From Mogibacterium timidum ATCC 33093 (GTDB taxonomy: Bacteria > Bacillota > Clostridia > Peptostreptococcales > Anaerovoracaceae): a stretch of 64,000 nucleotides of DNA. The stretch spans positions 124,001 to 188,000 of the forward strand of contig NZ_JALU01000004.1 of assembly GCF_000525775.1 (NCBI RefSeq), written 5' to 3'. The notes below the pieces were generated by a model. The model was not told the origin of the DNA. It was given only the letters and a program-made list of their open reading frames with translations, and ran no database searches. Position 1 is the first letter of the stretch; every line of letters begins with the position of its first letter. Positions 17,686 to 26,202 of the stretch are shown piece after piece. Both the position numbers and the translations under genes were made by a program.

Positions 17686-19299
17686 ATGAACATACCTGTT
17701 AATTTCGCGATGTGGGGCATGGCGATGCTCCCGATTATTATATTAATAGTTTTAATGATTAAATTCCACTGGGGTGCTACTGAAGCCGCCCCGGTCGGTT
17801 TGCTTGTAACAATTCTTTCTGCACTAACCTTTTATAAGGCTCCGGCTCATCTGGTCGCTGTGGAGAGTGCCAAAGGTGTATGGAGCTCTCTGGTGATCCT
17901 GTTGATTATCTGGACAGCGATCCTCCTGTATCAGGCCGGACAAGAGGCAAACGCCTTTCTTGTCATCAAGAATGAACTCAGTAAGCTTATTCCTAATGAG
18001 CTGCTGCTGATACTTGCACTTGGATGGGTATTTGTCAGCTTTCTACAGGGAATTACCGGCTTTGGAGTTCCGGTAGCGGTGGTCGCTCCGCTGCTTATAG
18101 GCATCGGTGTCAGGCCAATCTATGCAGTTGCAATTCCTCTGCTGGGACAGGCTTGGGGAAATACCTTCGGTACACTCGGTGCCGCGTGGGATGCACTCGC
18201 AGATGCGTCCGGATTAAAGGCCGGGAGTGCGGAATATTTCAAGGCTGCGTTCTGGGCTGCGGTATTCCTGCTGGCATGGGATTTTATTACAGGCCTGATT
18301 ATCTGCTGGTTCTACGGCAAGGGCAAGGCGGTGCGCAAGGGCTTACCTGCAGTGCTGGCTCTGACTGCAGCAGGTGGAGCTGGCGAGCTCGTTCTCAGCC
18401 AGATTAATACCACTTTAAGCAACTTTATCCCTGCAGTAATCGCACTGGTGCTGGTTATGCTGCTCGGCAGAATGAAGCTGTACAACACAGATTGGAAGCT
18501 TGAAGAGTCTCCAATTATGGAACGGGTAGAGCCTGCAGCTGCAGCCGACAGCTATATTCCTAAGGATATGTCGCTGATCCAGGCCTTCATGCCATACCTG
18601 CTGTTATCCGTTATGACGTTCGTTGTTCTGGCCGTTAAGCCAATCAACGAGATGCTGGGTCGGTTTAAGATAGGAATTGTCGTACCTGAGACGCGTACCG
18701 GCTATGGTATTGTAAATGCGGCAAGCGACAGCTATTCGCCTGTTGCTATATTTACGCAGGCCGGCATGTTTCTGTTTCTTGCTGCGATTATTGCGCTTGC
18801 GTACTACAAGAGTAAGGGCTGGATCAAGACAGGTGGAATCAGGAACGCATTTGCGAACTCGATTTCAATGACGATGCCATCAGGTATGGCCGTAATCGGA
18901 CTGGTAATCATGTCCAAAATTATGGGTGGAACGGGACAGACGATCGTTCTGTCGCAGGGAATTGCAAATGTGCTCGGCAGCAAGTATCTACTGTTGGCAC
19001 CGTTCGTCGGACTGCTCGGAACATTTATGACTGCAAGCAACATGAGCTCAAACATTCTGTTCGGCGGATTCCAGGTTACAACGGCGCAGTTGCTCCACGT
19101 TTCAGCAGCAGGTGTATTGGGTGCACAGACTGCCGGCGGAGCCATAGGAGCTGCAGTGAGCCCAAGCAAAATCATCCTCGGAACTACTACGGCAAATATT
19201 CTCGGGAAAGAGGGCGAAGTGCTTAGGCTATTGCTGACTATAACCATTCCGGCAACGATTTTGATAGGAGCTTTCCTGTTCATAGTATTTGGACTATAG
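17686..19299 (+). CDS. L-lactate permease (LctP) family transporter
   Basis: A 537-residue membrane protein with about 13 hydrophobic segments and the LctP signature region FLQGITGFGVPVAVVAPLLIGIG near residue 125 and LGQAWGNTFGTLGAAWDA. The family moves small hydroxy- and oxo-monocarboxylates (lactate, glycolate) with protons. It lies inside the allantoin operon, 51 bases after carbamate kinase. Oxamate, the expected end product, is a structural analogue of pyruvate and lactate, so an oxamate exporter is the attractive reading; import of glycolate, glyoxylate or lactate is the alternative. Family assignment is firm, the substrate is inference. Confidence 0.85.
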   Translation: MNIPVNFAMWGMAMLPIIILIVLMIKFHWGATEAAPVGLLVTILSALTFYKAPAHLVAVESAKGVWSSLVILLIIWTAILLYQAGQEANAFLVIKNELSKLIPNELLLILALGWVFVSFLQGITGFGVPVAVVAPLLIGIGVRPIYAVAIPLLGQAWGNTFGTLGAAWDALADASGLKAGSAEYFKAAFWAAVFLLAWDFITGLIICWFYGKGKAVRKGLPAVLALTAAGGAGELVLSQINTTLSNFIPAVIALVLVMLLGRMKLYNTDWKLEESPIMERVEPAAAADSYIPKDMSLIQAFMPYLLLSVMTFVVLAVKPINEMLGRFKIGIVVPETRTGYGIVNAASDSYSPVAIFTQAGMFLFLAAIIALAYYKSKGWIKTGGIRNAFANSISMTMPSGMAVIGLVIMSKIMGGTGQTIVLSQGIANVLGSKYLLLAPFVGLLGTFMTASNMSSNILFGGFQVTTAQLLHVSAAGVLGAQTAGGAIGAAVSPSKIILGTTTANILGKEGEVLRLLLTITIPATILIGAFLFIVFGL

Positions 19300-19331
19300 C
19301 AAGCTTGTAAGCAGTTAAGGAGAGGTGTGAG

Positions 19332-19532
19332 ATGGAAAAGACGAGCTTCTGGAGGACAAAGGCCGGCGCGCTGACAATAGGTTTTGTGGTAGCCATGGTC
19401 AGTTTTATGGTAATATTGATGGGAATTAAGATGAAATCGGAAATGCTGGAGAACTGTGGGCTGGTTCTCGTAATAGTTGCAGTCTTAATTTCACCTATAA
19501 AGGTATTTATACTCGATAGAAAGGGTAAATAG
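19332..19532 (+). CDS. Small two-helix membrane protein, unknown
   Basis: A 66-residue protein with two predicted membrane helices (about residues 13-32 and 41-59), a charged N-terminus (MEKTSFWRTK) and a basic tail (LDRKGK). AGGAGAGG precedes ATG 19332. I do not recognise a family. It lies between the LctP-type carrier (32 bases upstream) and allC (12 bases downstream, whose ribosome site overlaps this stop). It could be a small accessory subunit of the carrier; nothing in the sequence proves that. Confidence 0.65.
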   Translation: MEKTSFWRTKAGALTIGFVVAMVSFMVILMGIKMKSEMLENCGLVLVIVAVLISPIKVFILDRKGK

Positions 19533-19543
19533 GAGGACTAAAG

Positions 19544-20785
19544 ATGGAAATTGAAATGGTAACAGGAAGAATCGCTCAGAATCTTGAGCATCTTAAGAGA
19601 TTTACTGCAACACCTGATGCCGGATGCACAAGACTTCCTTTCACGAAGGAGGCTCGTAAGGCTGTAGATTATCTCAAGCAGGAGATGGAGTCTATCGGTT
19701 TGGAGGTTAAGGAAGATGCAGCCGGAAACGTATTTGGTATACTGAAAGGAACTGATGCTTCACTTCCTTGCGTTATGACCGGTTCGCACTTCGATTCGGT
19801 GCTCCACGGCGGTAACTACGATGGGATCGGCGGAGTAATTTGCTCCATGGAGGTTGCCAGACAGATTGTAGACATGGGACTCGAGCACAAGAGAGATCTA
19901 GTTGTAGTCGGATTCATGGATGAAGAGGGAATGAGATTTGGAACAGGTTACTTCGGCTCCGGTGCTATACTCGGTCACAGAGATGCGTCATATACAAGGC
20001 AATTTGCTGATATTAACGGTGTAACGATCGCAGAGGCCATGAAGGAGTACGGTCTGGATCCGGATAAGCTTGAGGACGCTAAGTGGCCGGATGGATCGAT
20101 CGGCAGCTTCGTAGAGGCTCACATCGAACAGGGTCCGGTATTAGACCAGAAGCAGATTGAGCTCGGTCTTGTTACAGGTATCGTAGGTATCCAGAGATAT
20201 ATGGTGACAATCCACGGAAGAGCCGACCACGCAGGTACAACCCCAATGGATATGAGACTCGATGCAGCAGATGCAGCAGCTAAGGTTATCTCCAAGATCG
20301 CTGATTGGGCTAGAGAGAAGGCTGACGGTACAGTTGCTACGGTTGGTCTGATTAAGGTTCCAAACGGCGGGATGAACATTGTTGCTGAGCAGGTTGAATT
20401 CACAGTTGACATTCGTTCGATGAACAATGACAATATTAATGATATCGCAAATAGAATTAAGGCGGCTCTTACTCGTGAGTGCAAGATTATGGGCGGAACC
20501 TACGAGATCGATACTAAGCTTGTCATCACACCGGTAGAGCTCAACAGCTCAATGCTTGATATACTGGAGGATTCCTGCAAGAAGAGAGGGTATTCTTACA
20601 TGAGACTGCCAAGCGGTGCAGGCCACGACTCTCTTGAGATAGGGCAGCAGCTTCCTACAGTGATGGTGTTTGTACCGAGCAAGGATGGAAGAAGTCATAC
20701 GCCGGTTGAGTTCAGCAAGTACAGCGACCTGGCTAAGGCGTCGGTACTGATGACAGATCTAATTGCGGAGCTGCTCAACAAATAG
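19544..20785 (+). CDS. allC: Allantoate amidohydrolase
   Basis: A 413-residue M20-family metal-dependent amidase of the AllC / hydantoinase-carbamoylase group. It hydrolyses allantoate to (S)-ureidoglycine, CO2 and ammonia. The binuclear metal ligands appear in order: the His in GSHFDSV and Asp in NYDGIGG (~residue 95), DEEGMRFG (~128), HIEQGPVLD (~193) and AGHDSLE near the C-terminus (~365). HAGTTPM and FTVDIRS mark the dimerisation/lid domain. It is placed late in the operon although it acts second in the pathway. AGGAGG overlaps the stop of the preceding small gene. Confidence 0.9.
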   Translation: MEIEMVTGRIAQNLEHLKRFTATPDAGCTRLPFTKEARKAVDYLKQEMESIGLEVKEDAAGNVFGILKGTDASLPCVMTGSHFDSVLHGGNYDGIGGVICSMEVARQIVDMGLEHKRDLVVVGFMDEEGMRFGTGYFGSGAILGHRDASYTRQFADINGVTIAEAMKEYGLDPDKLEDAKWPDGSIGSFVEAHIEQGPVLDQKQIELGLVTGIVGIQRYMVTIHGRADHAGTTPMDMRLDAADAAAKVISKIADWAREKADGTVATVGLIKVPNGGMNIVAEQVEFTVDIRSMNNDNINDIANRIKAALTRECKIMGGTYEIDTKLVITPVELNSSMLDILEDSCKKRGYSYMRLPSGAGHDSLEIGQQLPTVMVFVPSKDGRSHTPVEFSKYSDLAKASVLMTDLIAELLNK

Positions 20786-20822
20786 AAACTTTGCATAAGA
20801 TGGATATGGATGGTGAAAAAAT

Positions 20823-21848
20823 ATGGTAGATGGTAGATATAATTCTGCCTTCAAGAGAAACAACATCAGGACATTGAGGCGCGCTCTCAAGATGACACAA
20901 AAGGAGTTCATAGACTACTTCCTGTGCAAGCGAGACGATAAGCCGTTGATGAGCATTGCCACACTCTCCAACCTTGAATCAAAGGGCGGAGAGCGTGTCA
21001 ACGAGGTTGTCAGTTCAGTTTGTGCTAAGCTCCAGATAGACACGATGCTATTCTCCCTCAATCCGGATGAGTTTATGAAGGAGATCGAGAAATATCTGGC
21101 AGAACACAAAGAGAACGAAGAACTATTACGAGGCATTGAGAAGAAGGGCAGTATCAGCAAGCTTGTAAATCGTCTTACGATGTATTTTGCAGACGAGATG
21201 CTCGAAGGTAGATTGAAGCGTGGCGATCAGATAGAATCCGACCGTGAGCTGGCTCGAAAGCTGGGCGTAGGCAGATCTGCAGTCAGAGAATCGCTCAAGG
21301 TACTGGACGTACTGGGCATGATCGATATTCGACTTGGTCAGGGTACGTATATCTCGAGCCGTGAGACTAATTTCTTCTCTATCCCCTTATCGTGGTCGCT
21401 TTTCCTGGATGGTGATCAGGTCGACAGCATCCTGACTGTCAGATCGATTCTTGAGGTTAAATCAGCAGAGCTGGCAGCACAGTGCGAGGATCAGGTTAAG
21501 CTTGACAGACTGGCTGAAATCTATAGTCGCATGGAACACACCTTCGCTAACTGCGATATCAATAAAAACGCGCAGGCGGCGCTCAAGGAAACGCTGGATG
21601 AAGATATTGATTTCCACACATGTATCGCGGAATGTTCAGGTAATCAGATAATCCTATCCATGCTAAGAACTATCAGGAACTTCTTGCAGAGAGTCAGCGG
21701 CACAGGCATGGTAGAGCCCAATCAGATTTCTGCAGTTCTGGTTGAGCATAAGAAGCTGTTTGATGCAATAATGTCGAAGGATTCAGAGGCGGCAGCTAAG
21801 GCAATGCAGAATCACCTAAATGAATCGAGCTTGCGTTATGATCTGTGA
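20823..21848 (+). CDS. XRE-like + GntR/FadR (FCD) fusion regulator
   Basis: A 341-residue transcription factor with two DNA-binding segments. Residues ~10-70 (RTLRRALKMTQKEFIDYFL, SIATLSNLESKG) look like an XRE-type helix-turn-helix. Residues ~110-180 are a GntR winged helix (GDQIESDRELARKLGVGRS, RESLKVLDVLGMIDIRLGQGTYI). The rest is an all-helical FCD ligand domain with Asp/His residues (DIDFHTCIAECSGN) typical of metal/carboxylate-binding FadR-group proteins. As last gene of the allE operon it is the obvious regulator of the island and of the GGTTGACC-type sites. An N-terminal XRE domain on a GntR protein is unusual. The inducer is unknown; allantoate, ureidoglycolate or oxalurate would fit. 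Confidence 0.8.
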   Translation: MVDGRYNSAFKRNNIRTLRRALKMTQKEFIDYFLCKRDDKPLMSIATLSNLESKGGERVNEVVSSVCAKLQIDTMLFSLNPDEFMKEIEKYLAEHKENEELLRGIEKKGSISKLVNRLTMYFADEMLEGRLKRGDQIESDRELARKLGVGRSAVRESLKVLDVLGMIDIRLGQGTYISSRETNFFSIPLSWSLFLDGDQVDSILTVRSILEVKSAELAAQCEDQVKLDRLAEIYSRMEHTFANCDINKNAQAALKETLDEDIDFHTCIAECSGNQIILSMLRTIRNFLQRVSGTGMVEPNQISAVLVEHKKLFDAIMSKDSEAAAKAMQNHLNESSLRYDL

Positions 21849-21910
21849 TAGTGACTTTGGCTGATTTAGATTATACAGGATGCAGGACGCAGGCAGTGCT
21901 TTGAGAATAA

Positions 21911-21957
21911 GCAGCGCACTTCGAGCCTGTTAAAAAGGGGAGTGCTGCTGCATTTTT
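21911..21957 (+). terminator. Probable terminator of the allE operon
   Basis: GCAGCGCACT and AGTGCTGCTGC can pair with one bulge around a 20-base loop, followed by ATTTTTAAT. The loop is large for an intrinsic terminator, so confidence is moderate. Confidence 0.5.
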
Positions 21958-22083
21958 AATGAGCTTTTCGGATTACATCAAGTTCAAGATGCTATAGCTA
22001 TATGGAAGAACAACGGCTGAATTACGGCCTGTATGCATAAGTAAATATTGGCTGTTGTATTATAGAGTGCAATAAATGTTGTT

Positions 22084-22140
22084 AAAAATTGGTTGAAGAG
22101 TAATGAAACCGCTTTGGTGAAATTAGGTCAACCAATTTTT
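22084..22140 (+). promoter_or_regulatory. Paired operator upstream of nfnA
   Basis: A perfect 13-bp inverted repeat: AAAAATTGGTTGA (22084-22096) and TCAACCAATTTTT (22128-22140), centres 44 bp apart, about four helical turns. The right arm contains GGTCAACC (22126-22133). Each arm carries the word found before allB1 and allE. It lies upstream of the -35 box at 22150, the position expected for an activator or a looping regulator. Confidence 0.65.
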
Positions 22141-22149
22141 AATTTCGTA

Positions 22150-22178
22150 TTGACATAAGCGTTAATGAGTAGTATAAA
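22150..22178 (+). promoter_or_regulatory. Sigma-A promoter of nfnAB
   Basis: TTGACA (22150-22155), 17-base spacer, TATAAA (22173-22178). The predicted transcript starts near 22185, leaving a ~120-base leader before nfnA in which I see no clear riboswitch or terminator. Confidence 0.75.
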
Positions 22179-22304
22179 TATTATGAGGCTTGAGATACAA
22201 GCTGTTTGTGAATTAACAATGTTAAGTCTTGCGAATAATACACGTTGTATAAAAAGTGCTTTGTGTGATTTAAATTGCATTAATGATTTTAATATGGAGG
22301 CCAC

Positions 22305-23141
22305 ATGTATAAGATAGTTAGCAAAAAAATTTTGAATTCTGCCCTCGAGCTGATGGAGATTCATGCACCGTTCGTCGCTAGAAAATGTGAAGCGGGACAG
22401 TTTATCATCATCAGAGTGGATGAGGATGGAGAGAGAATTCCGCTTACAATTGCAGACTTCGACAGAGAAAATGAGACAGTTACAATCATCTATCAGAAGG
22501 TTGGTTATTCTTCAAATCTGCTATCGGAGAAGCAGGAGGGAGATTACGTAGAGGATTTCGTCGGTCCTCTCGGTGTCCCTTCGCCCCTCAAGTATACCGA
22601 CAAGAAGGTTATCGGAGTTGCCGGAGGACTGGGGGCAGCGCCTATTTACCCACAGCTCAAGAAGCTTCATGAGATGGGAGTAAAGGTTGATGTGATTATC
22701 GGTGGAAGATCCAAGGACTTTATCATCCTCGAAGAACAGTTCAGAGAATTCTGTGACAATGTATATATCTGTACAGATGACGGTTCTTATGGAGCTAAGG
22801 GATTCGTAACGGTGGTTTTACAGAAGCTGCTGGACCGGGGTGAGGAATATGAAGAATGCATTGCCATCGGATCCCTCGGCATGATGAAGGGTGTAGTAGA
22901 TGTTACTAAGCCGGTCGGGCTTCACACTATGGTATCGCTTAACCCTCTGATGATTGACGGAACGGGTATGTGCGGAGGATGTCGTGTAACAATAGACGGT
23001 GAGATGAAGTTTGCGTGCGTCGACGGACCGGATTTTGACGGATTTAAGGTTGATTTTAAGGAATGTATGGAGCGTCAGAGCTTCTTCAAGGATAAGGAGC
23101 AGGAAATGAACGACCACGCATGTAAGATAGGAAGGGGTTAA
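22305..23141 (+). CDS. nfnA: NfnA-like ferredoxin:NADP oxidoreductase, small flavin subunit
   Basis: A 278-residue protein of the dihydroorotate-dehydrogenase electron-transfer / sulfide-dehydrogenase-beta group. Residues 1-95 form the FAD-binding barrel (GQFIIIRVDEDGERIPLTIAD), ~100-215 the NAD domain (GVAGGLGAAPIYPQL, IGGRSKDFIILEEQF), and the end carries the [2Fe-2S] cysteines CGGCRV and FACVDGPDFDG. With the next gene, two bases downstream, it makes the NfnAB complex, which reversibly bifurcates electrons between NADPH and NAD+ plus ferredoxin. Alternatives are a glutamate synthase or SudAB assignment; pairing and cofactor motifs favour Nfn. Its promoter has the island's operator word. 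Confidence 0.8.
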   Translation: MYKIVSKKILNSALELMEIHAPFVARKCEAGQFIIIRVDEDGERIPLTIADFDRENETVTIIYQKVGYSSNLLSEKQEGDYVEDFVGPLGVPSPLKYTDKKVIGVAGGLGAAPIYPQLKKLHEMGVKVDVIIGGRSKDFIILEEQFREFCDNVYICTDDGSYGAKGFVTVVLQKLLDRGEEYEECIAIGSLGMMKGVVDVTKPVGLHTMVSLNPLMIDGTGMCGGCRVTIDGEMKFACVDGPDFDGFKVDFKECMERQSFFKDKEQEMNDHACKIGRG

Positions 23142-23143
23142 TA

Positions 23144-24544
23144 ATGGCTAATAGAAACATGAGCCTTGAGAAGGTCAAGATGCCTGAACAGGATCCTAAC
23201 GTAAGAAACAAGAATTTCGATGAGGTTGCGCTCGGATATACTCCGGAGATGGCAATGGAAGAGGCTCGGAGATGTCTGCACTGCAAGCACAGGCCTTGTG
23301 TGGGAGGATGTCCTGTAAATGTTCCGATTCCCGAGTTCATAGAGAAGGTTGCCGAAGGCGATTTCGACGCAGCATATGAAGTAATTACTCGTGAAAATGC
23401 ACTGCCTGCCATTTGCGGGCGTGTATGTCCTCAGGAGGATCAGTGTGAGGGAAGGTGCGTTCGAGGTCTTAAGGGTGAGCCTGTAGGAATCGGACGTATG
23501 GAGCGGTTTGTTGCAGATTATCACATGTCGAAGGGGTGTATAACTACCCCGGAAATAGAGAAGAATGGAATTAAGGTAGCAGTTATCGGATGTGGACCTT
23601 CGGGAATTACCTGTGCAGGAGAGCTGGCAAGGAGAGGCTACGATGTAACAGTATTTGAAGCTCTTCATAAACCGGGTGGTGTGCTGAGCTACGGAATCCC
23701 TGAATTCAGACTTCCCAAGGCGCTCGTTGCAAAGGAAATTGAGAATGTAGAGCGGCTGGGAGTTAAGATTGAGATTAACGTTATCGTCGGTAAGTCAATC
23801 ACAGTTGATGAGCTGATGTCGGATGGATATAGGGCTGTATTTATCGGTAGCGGTGCGGGACTGCCCAAGTTCCTCAATATTCCCGGTGAAAGCTTGCTTG
23901 GCGTATATTCGGCTAATGAATTTTTAACGAGAGTTAATCTCATGAAAGCGTTTAAATTCCCCGAGGTACCGACACCGGTTAAGGTCGGTAAGAGGGTTGC
24001 CGTAGTGGGGGCCGGAAATGTTGCCATGGACGCAGCTAGAACTGCAAAGCGTCTCGGTGCGGATGAAGTCTACATCGTATACAGAAGAAGTGAAGCTGAG
24101 TGTCCTGCCAGACTTGAGGAGGTTCACCATGCTAAGGAAGAGGGCATTATTTTCAAATTCCTTAACAATCCGGCAGCGATCCTCGGTGACGAAAACGGTT
24201 ATGTGACAGGAATGGAAATTATTGAGCAGGAGCTTGGGGAGCCGGATGCATCCGGCAGACGCAGACCCGTACCAATAGAAGGGTCCAACTATGTGATTGA
24301 TGTTGATTCGGTTATCGTAGCCGTCGGAACAAGTCCAAACCCGCTGCTCAGAACTACGACTCCGGGGCTTGACACGCAGAGCTGGGGTGGAATCATTGTT
24401 GATGAAGCAACAATGGAGTCAAGTAAAGAATATGTCTATGCAGGCGGAGATGCAGTGACAGGTGCAGCAACAGTGATACTGGCTATGGGAGCCGGCAAGA
24501 CTGCTGCAGCGGCAATTGATGAGAAACTTAAAGCACAGCGTTAA
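23144..24544 (+). CDS. nfnB: NfnB-like / GltD-like flavin, Fe-S subunit
   Basis: A 466-residue protein with an N-terminal double [4Fe-4S] module (CLHCKHRPCVGGCP and CGRVCPQEDQCEGRC), an FAD Rossmann loop (VIGCGPSGITCAGELA, ~residue 145), an NADPH loop (VVGAGNVAMDAARTAKRLG, ~285) with RRSEAECPA, and the C-terminal FAD motif YAGGDAVTGAATVILAMGAG. This is the architecture of NfnB and of the small subunit of NADPH glutamate synthase. No glutamate synthase large subunit is nearby and the NfnA-like gene directly precedes, so NfnB is preferred. The expected role is exchanging electrons among NADH, NADPH and ferredoxin during allantoin growth. Confidence 0.82.
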   Translation: MANRNMSLEKVKMPEQDPNVRNKNFDEVALGYTPEMAMEEARRCLHCKHRPCVGGCPVNVPIPEFIEKVAEGDFDAAYEVITRENALPAICGRVCPQEDQCEGRCVRGLKGEPVGIGRMERFVADYHMSKGCITTPEIEKNGIKVAVIGCGPSGITCAGELARRGYDVTVFEALHKPGGVLSYGIPEFRLPKALVAKEIENVERLGVKIEINVIVGKSITVDELMSDGYRAVFIGSGAGLPKFLNIPGESLLGVYSANEFLTRVNLMKAFKFPEVPTPVKVGKRVAVVGAGNVAMDAARTAKRLGADEVYIVYRRSEAECPARLEEVHHAKEEGIIFKFLNNPAAILGDENGYVTGMEIIEQELGEPDASGRRRPVPIEGSNYVIDVDSVIVAVGTSPNPLLRTTTPGLDTQSWGGIIVDEATMESSKEYVYAGGDAVTGAATVILAMGAGKTAAAAIDEKLKAQR

Positions 24545-24651
24545 TTGCTATGTCCAGGCTCAACCGAGCCTTCATATAGATACATTACCTCATACCTATG
24601 GATGATTTGATGCAGATAACTACAGAAGATTGTTCATAACTATACCCGTTA

Positions 24652-24680
24652 GCTGCCTTACCTGCCGACGGGTATTTTTA
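24652..24680 (+). terminator. Intrinsic terminator after nfnAB
   Basis: Stem ATACCCGT / ACGGGTAT with a 17-base loop, followed by a TTTTTAT tract. The remaining ~220 bases up to 24899 are AT-rich, with TATAAT at 24834 as a likely -10 for the next gene; no other feature is seen. Confidence 0.75.
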
Positions 24681-24899
24681 TATGCTTCTTAACCTACAAG
24701 GCTCTACTCATATAGCTGATATAGCTGACGTAAAATTATAGATACAATAAAAAGGACATAAATCACCAATTAACAAATAAATAATCTCTAATTGTATTAT
24801 GTGTATTGAAATTTCAGATTTTAACAGATAAGCTATAATCAAGAAGGGCGCTAGGGGTGTGCAGATAAGTTATTTTCCAATATTGATGGAGACGAAACA

Positions 24900-26087
24900 A
24901 TGGAAAGAAAAGTTGGTACTATATCGAGAGGCATCAGATGCCCCATTATCCGTGAAGGCGATGATATAGCTGAGATTGTTGTAAGATCAGTGCTCGAAGC
25001 GGCAGAGGCTGAAGGCTACGAGGTGAGAGACAGAGACATAATAGCTGTCACCGAGTCTGTAGTGGCTAGAAGCCAAGGCAATTACGCAAGTGTGGAGGCT
25101 ATCGCCAGGGATGTGCAGGATAAGCTGGGAGGAGATACCATCGGCGTCATCTTCCCGATACTGTCGAGAAACAGATTTGCGACGTGCCTGCGCGGCATAG
25201 CTATGGGTGCCAAGAAGGTAGTCCTTATGCTGTCGTTTCCGTGCGATGAGGTCGGCAATCAGCTGCTAACCGAGGATCAGCTCGACGAGGCCGGAATAGA
25301 TCCATACACTAAGGTGATGACTCTGGCGGAATATCGTGGGCTGTTCGGGGCGAACAAGCACCCTTTTACAGGAGTTGATTATCTGGCGTACTACAGTGAG
25401 GTTATAGAAGACGCCGGAGCGGAGGTGCAGGTAGTGCTTGCGAATCATGCTGCGGAAATTCTGCAGTACACCGATAAGGTGATAAACTGCGATATTCATA
25501 CCAGGAAGCGCACTCGCCGTATACTCAGGGATGCAGGGGCAACTGTGATTGGATTGGATGAGATTCTCACAGAACCGGTCGATGGCAGCGGATGTAACCG
25601 CAAGTATGGACTGCTCGGTTCCAATAAGAGCACAGAGGATAGTGTCAAGCTATTCCCTGATGAGTGCGAGCCAATTGTACTGGATATCCAGAAGGCTATT
25701 CTGGACAAGACCGGCAAGTGCGTGGAAGTGATGATCTATGGAGATGGGGCTTTTAAGGATCCTGTCGGACAGATCTGGGAGCTCGCCGATCCGGTGGTAT
25801 CGCCGGCATATACGCCGGGGCTTGAAGGCACGCCTAATGAGCTTAAGCTCAAGTATCTGGCTGATAATGATTTCAAGGAGCTCAGCGGCGAAGCATTGCG
25901 AGATGCTATCTCGGCAAGAATCAAGGAGAAGGACGATAACCTGGTGGGTCGGATGGAGACAGAAGGAACCACGCCGCGCAGGCTCACTGATCTGATAGGC
26001 TCGCTCTGCGATCTGACGAGCGGCTCGGGAGATAAGGGTACGCCGGTCGTGTATATTCAGGGGTACTTTGATAACTACACAAATTAA
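24900..26087 (+). CDS. CofE-like protein (coenzyme F420-0:L-glutamate ligase family)
   Basis: A 395-residue member of the family named for CofE, which adds glutamate to F420-0 in F420 makers. Recognisable parts are ITRGI-like TISRGIRCPIIREGD at the start, ITESVVARSQGN near residue 58, IFPILSRNRFATCLRGIA near 105 and YGDGAFKDPVGQIWELADPV near 280. It is longer than archaeal CofE (~250) and matches the long form common in Clostridia that have no other F420 genes; what that form ligates is not known to me. A monocistronic gene between two unrelated units. A TATAAT at 24834-24839 may be its -10. Confidence 0.75.
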   Translation: MERKVGTISRGIRCPIIREGDDIAEIVVRSVLEAAEAEGYEVRDRDIIAVTESVVARSQGNYASVEAIARDVQDKLGGDTIGVIFPILSRNRFATCLRGIAMGAKKVVLMLSFPCDEVGNQLLTEDQLDEAGIDPYTKVMTLAEYRGLFGANKHPFTGVDYLAYYSEVIEDAGAEVQVVLANHAAEILQYTDKVINCDIHTRKRTRRILRDAGATVIGLDEILTEPVDGSGCNRKYGLLGSNKSTEDSVKLFPDECEPIVLDIQKAILDKTGKCVEVMIYGDGAFKDPVGQIWELADPVVSPAYTPGLEGTPNELKLKYLADNDFKELSGEALRDAISARIKEKDDNLVGRMETEGTTPRRLTDLIGSLCDLTSGSGDKGTPVVYIQGYFDNYTN

Positions 26088-26202
26088 AACGGCGATTAAA
26101 GAACGAGTGCAATAATCAAGGTTATAAATCGGAGCTATAGATCATCGTTGATATCATATAGACAATCAAGGGATCAGAAGCTGCATACAATTAAGATCTT
26201 GT

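Noticed and set aside
22305-24544. Glutamate synthase or dihydroorotate dehydrogenase operon
   Set aside because: No GltB-type large subunit or PyrD is present, and the pairing of the two subunits with their Fe-S motifs fits NfnAB better.
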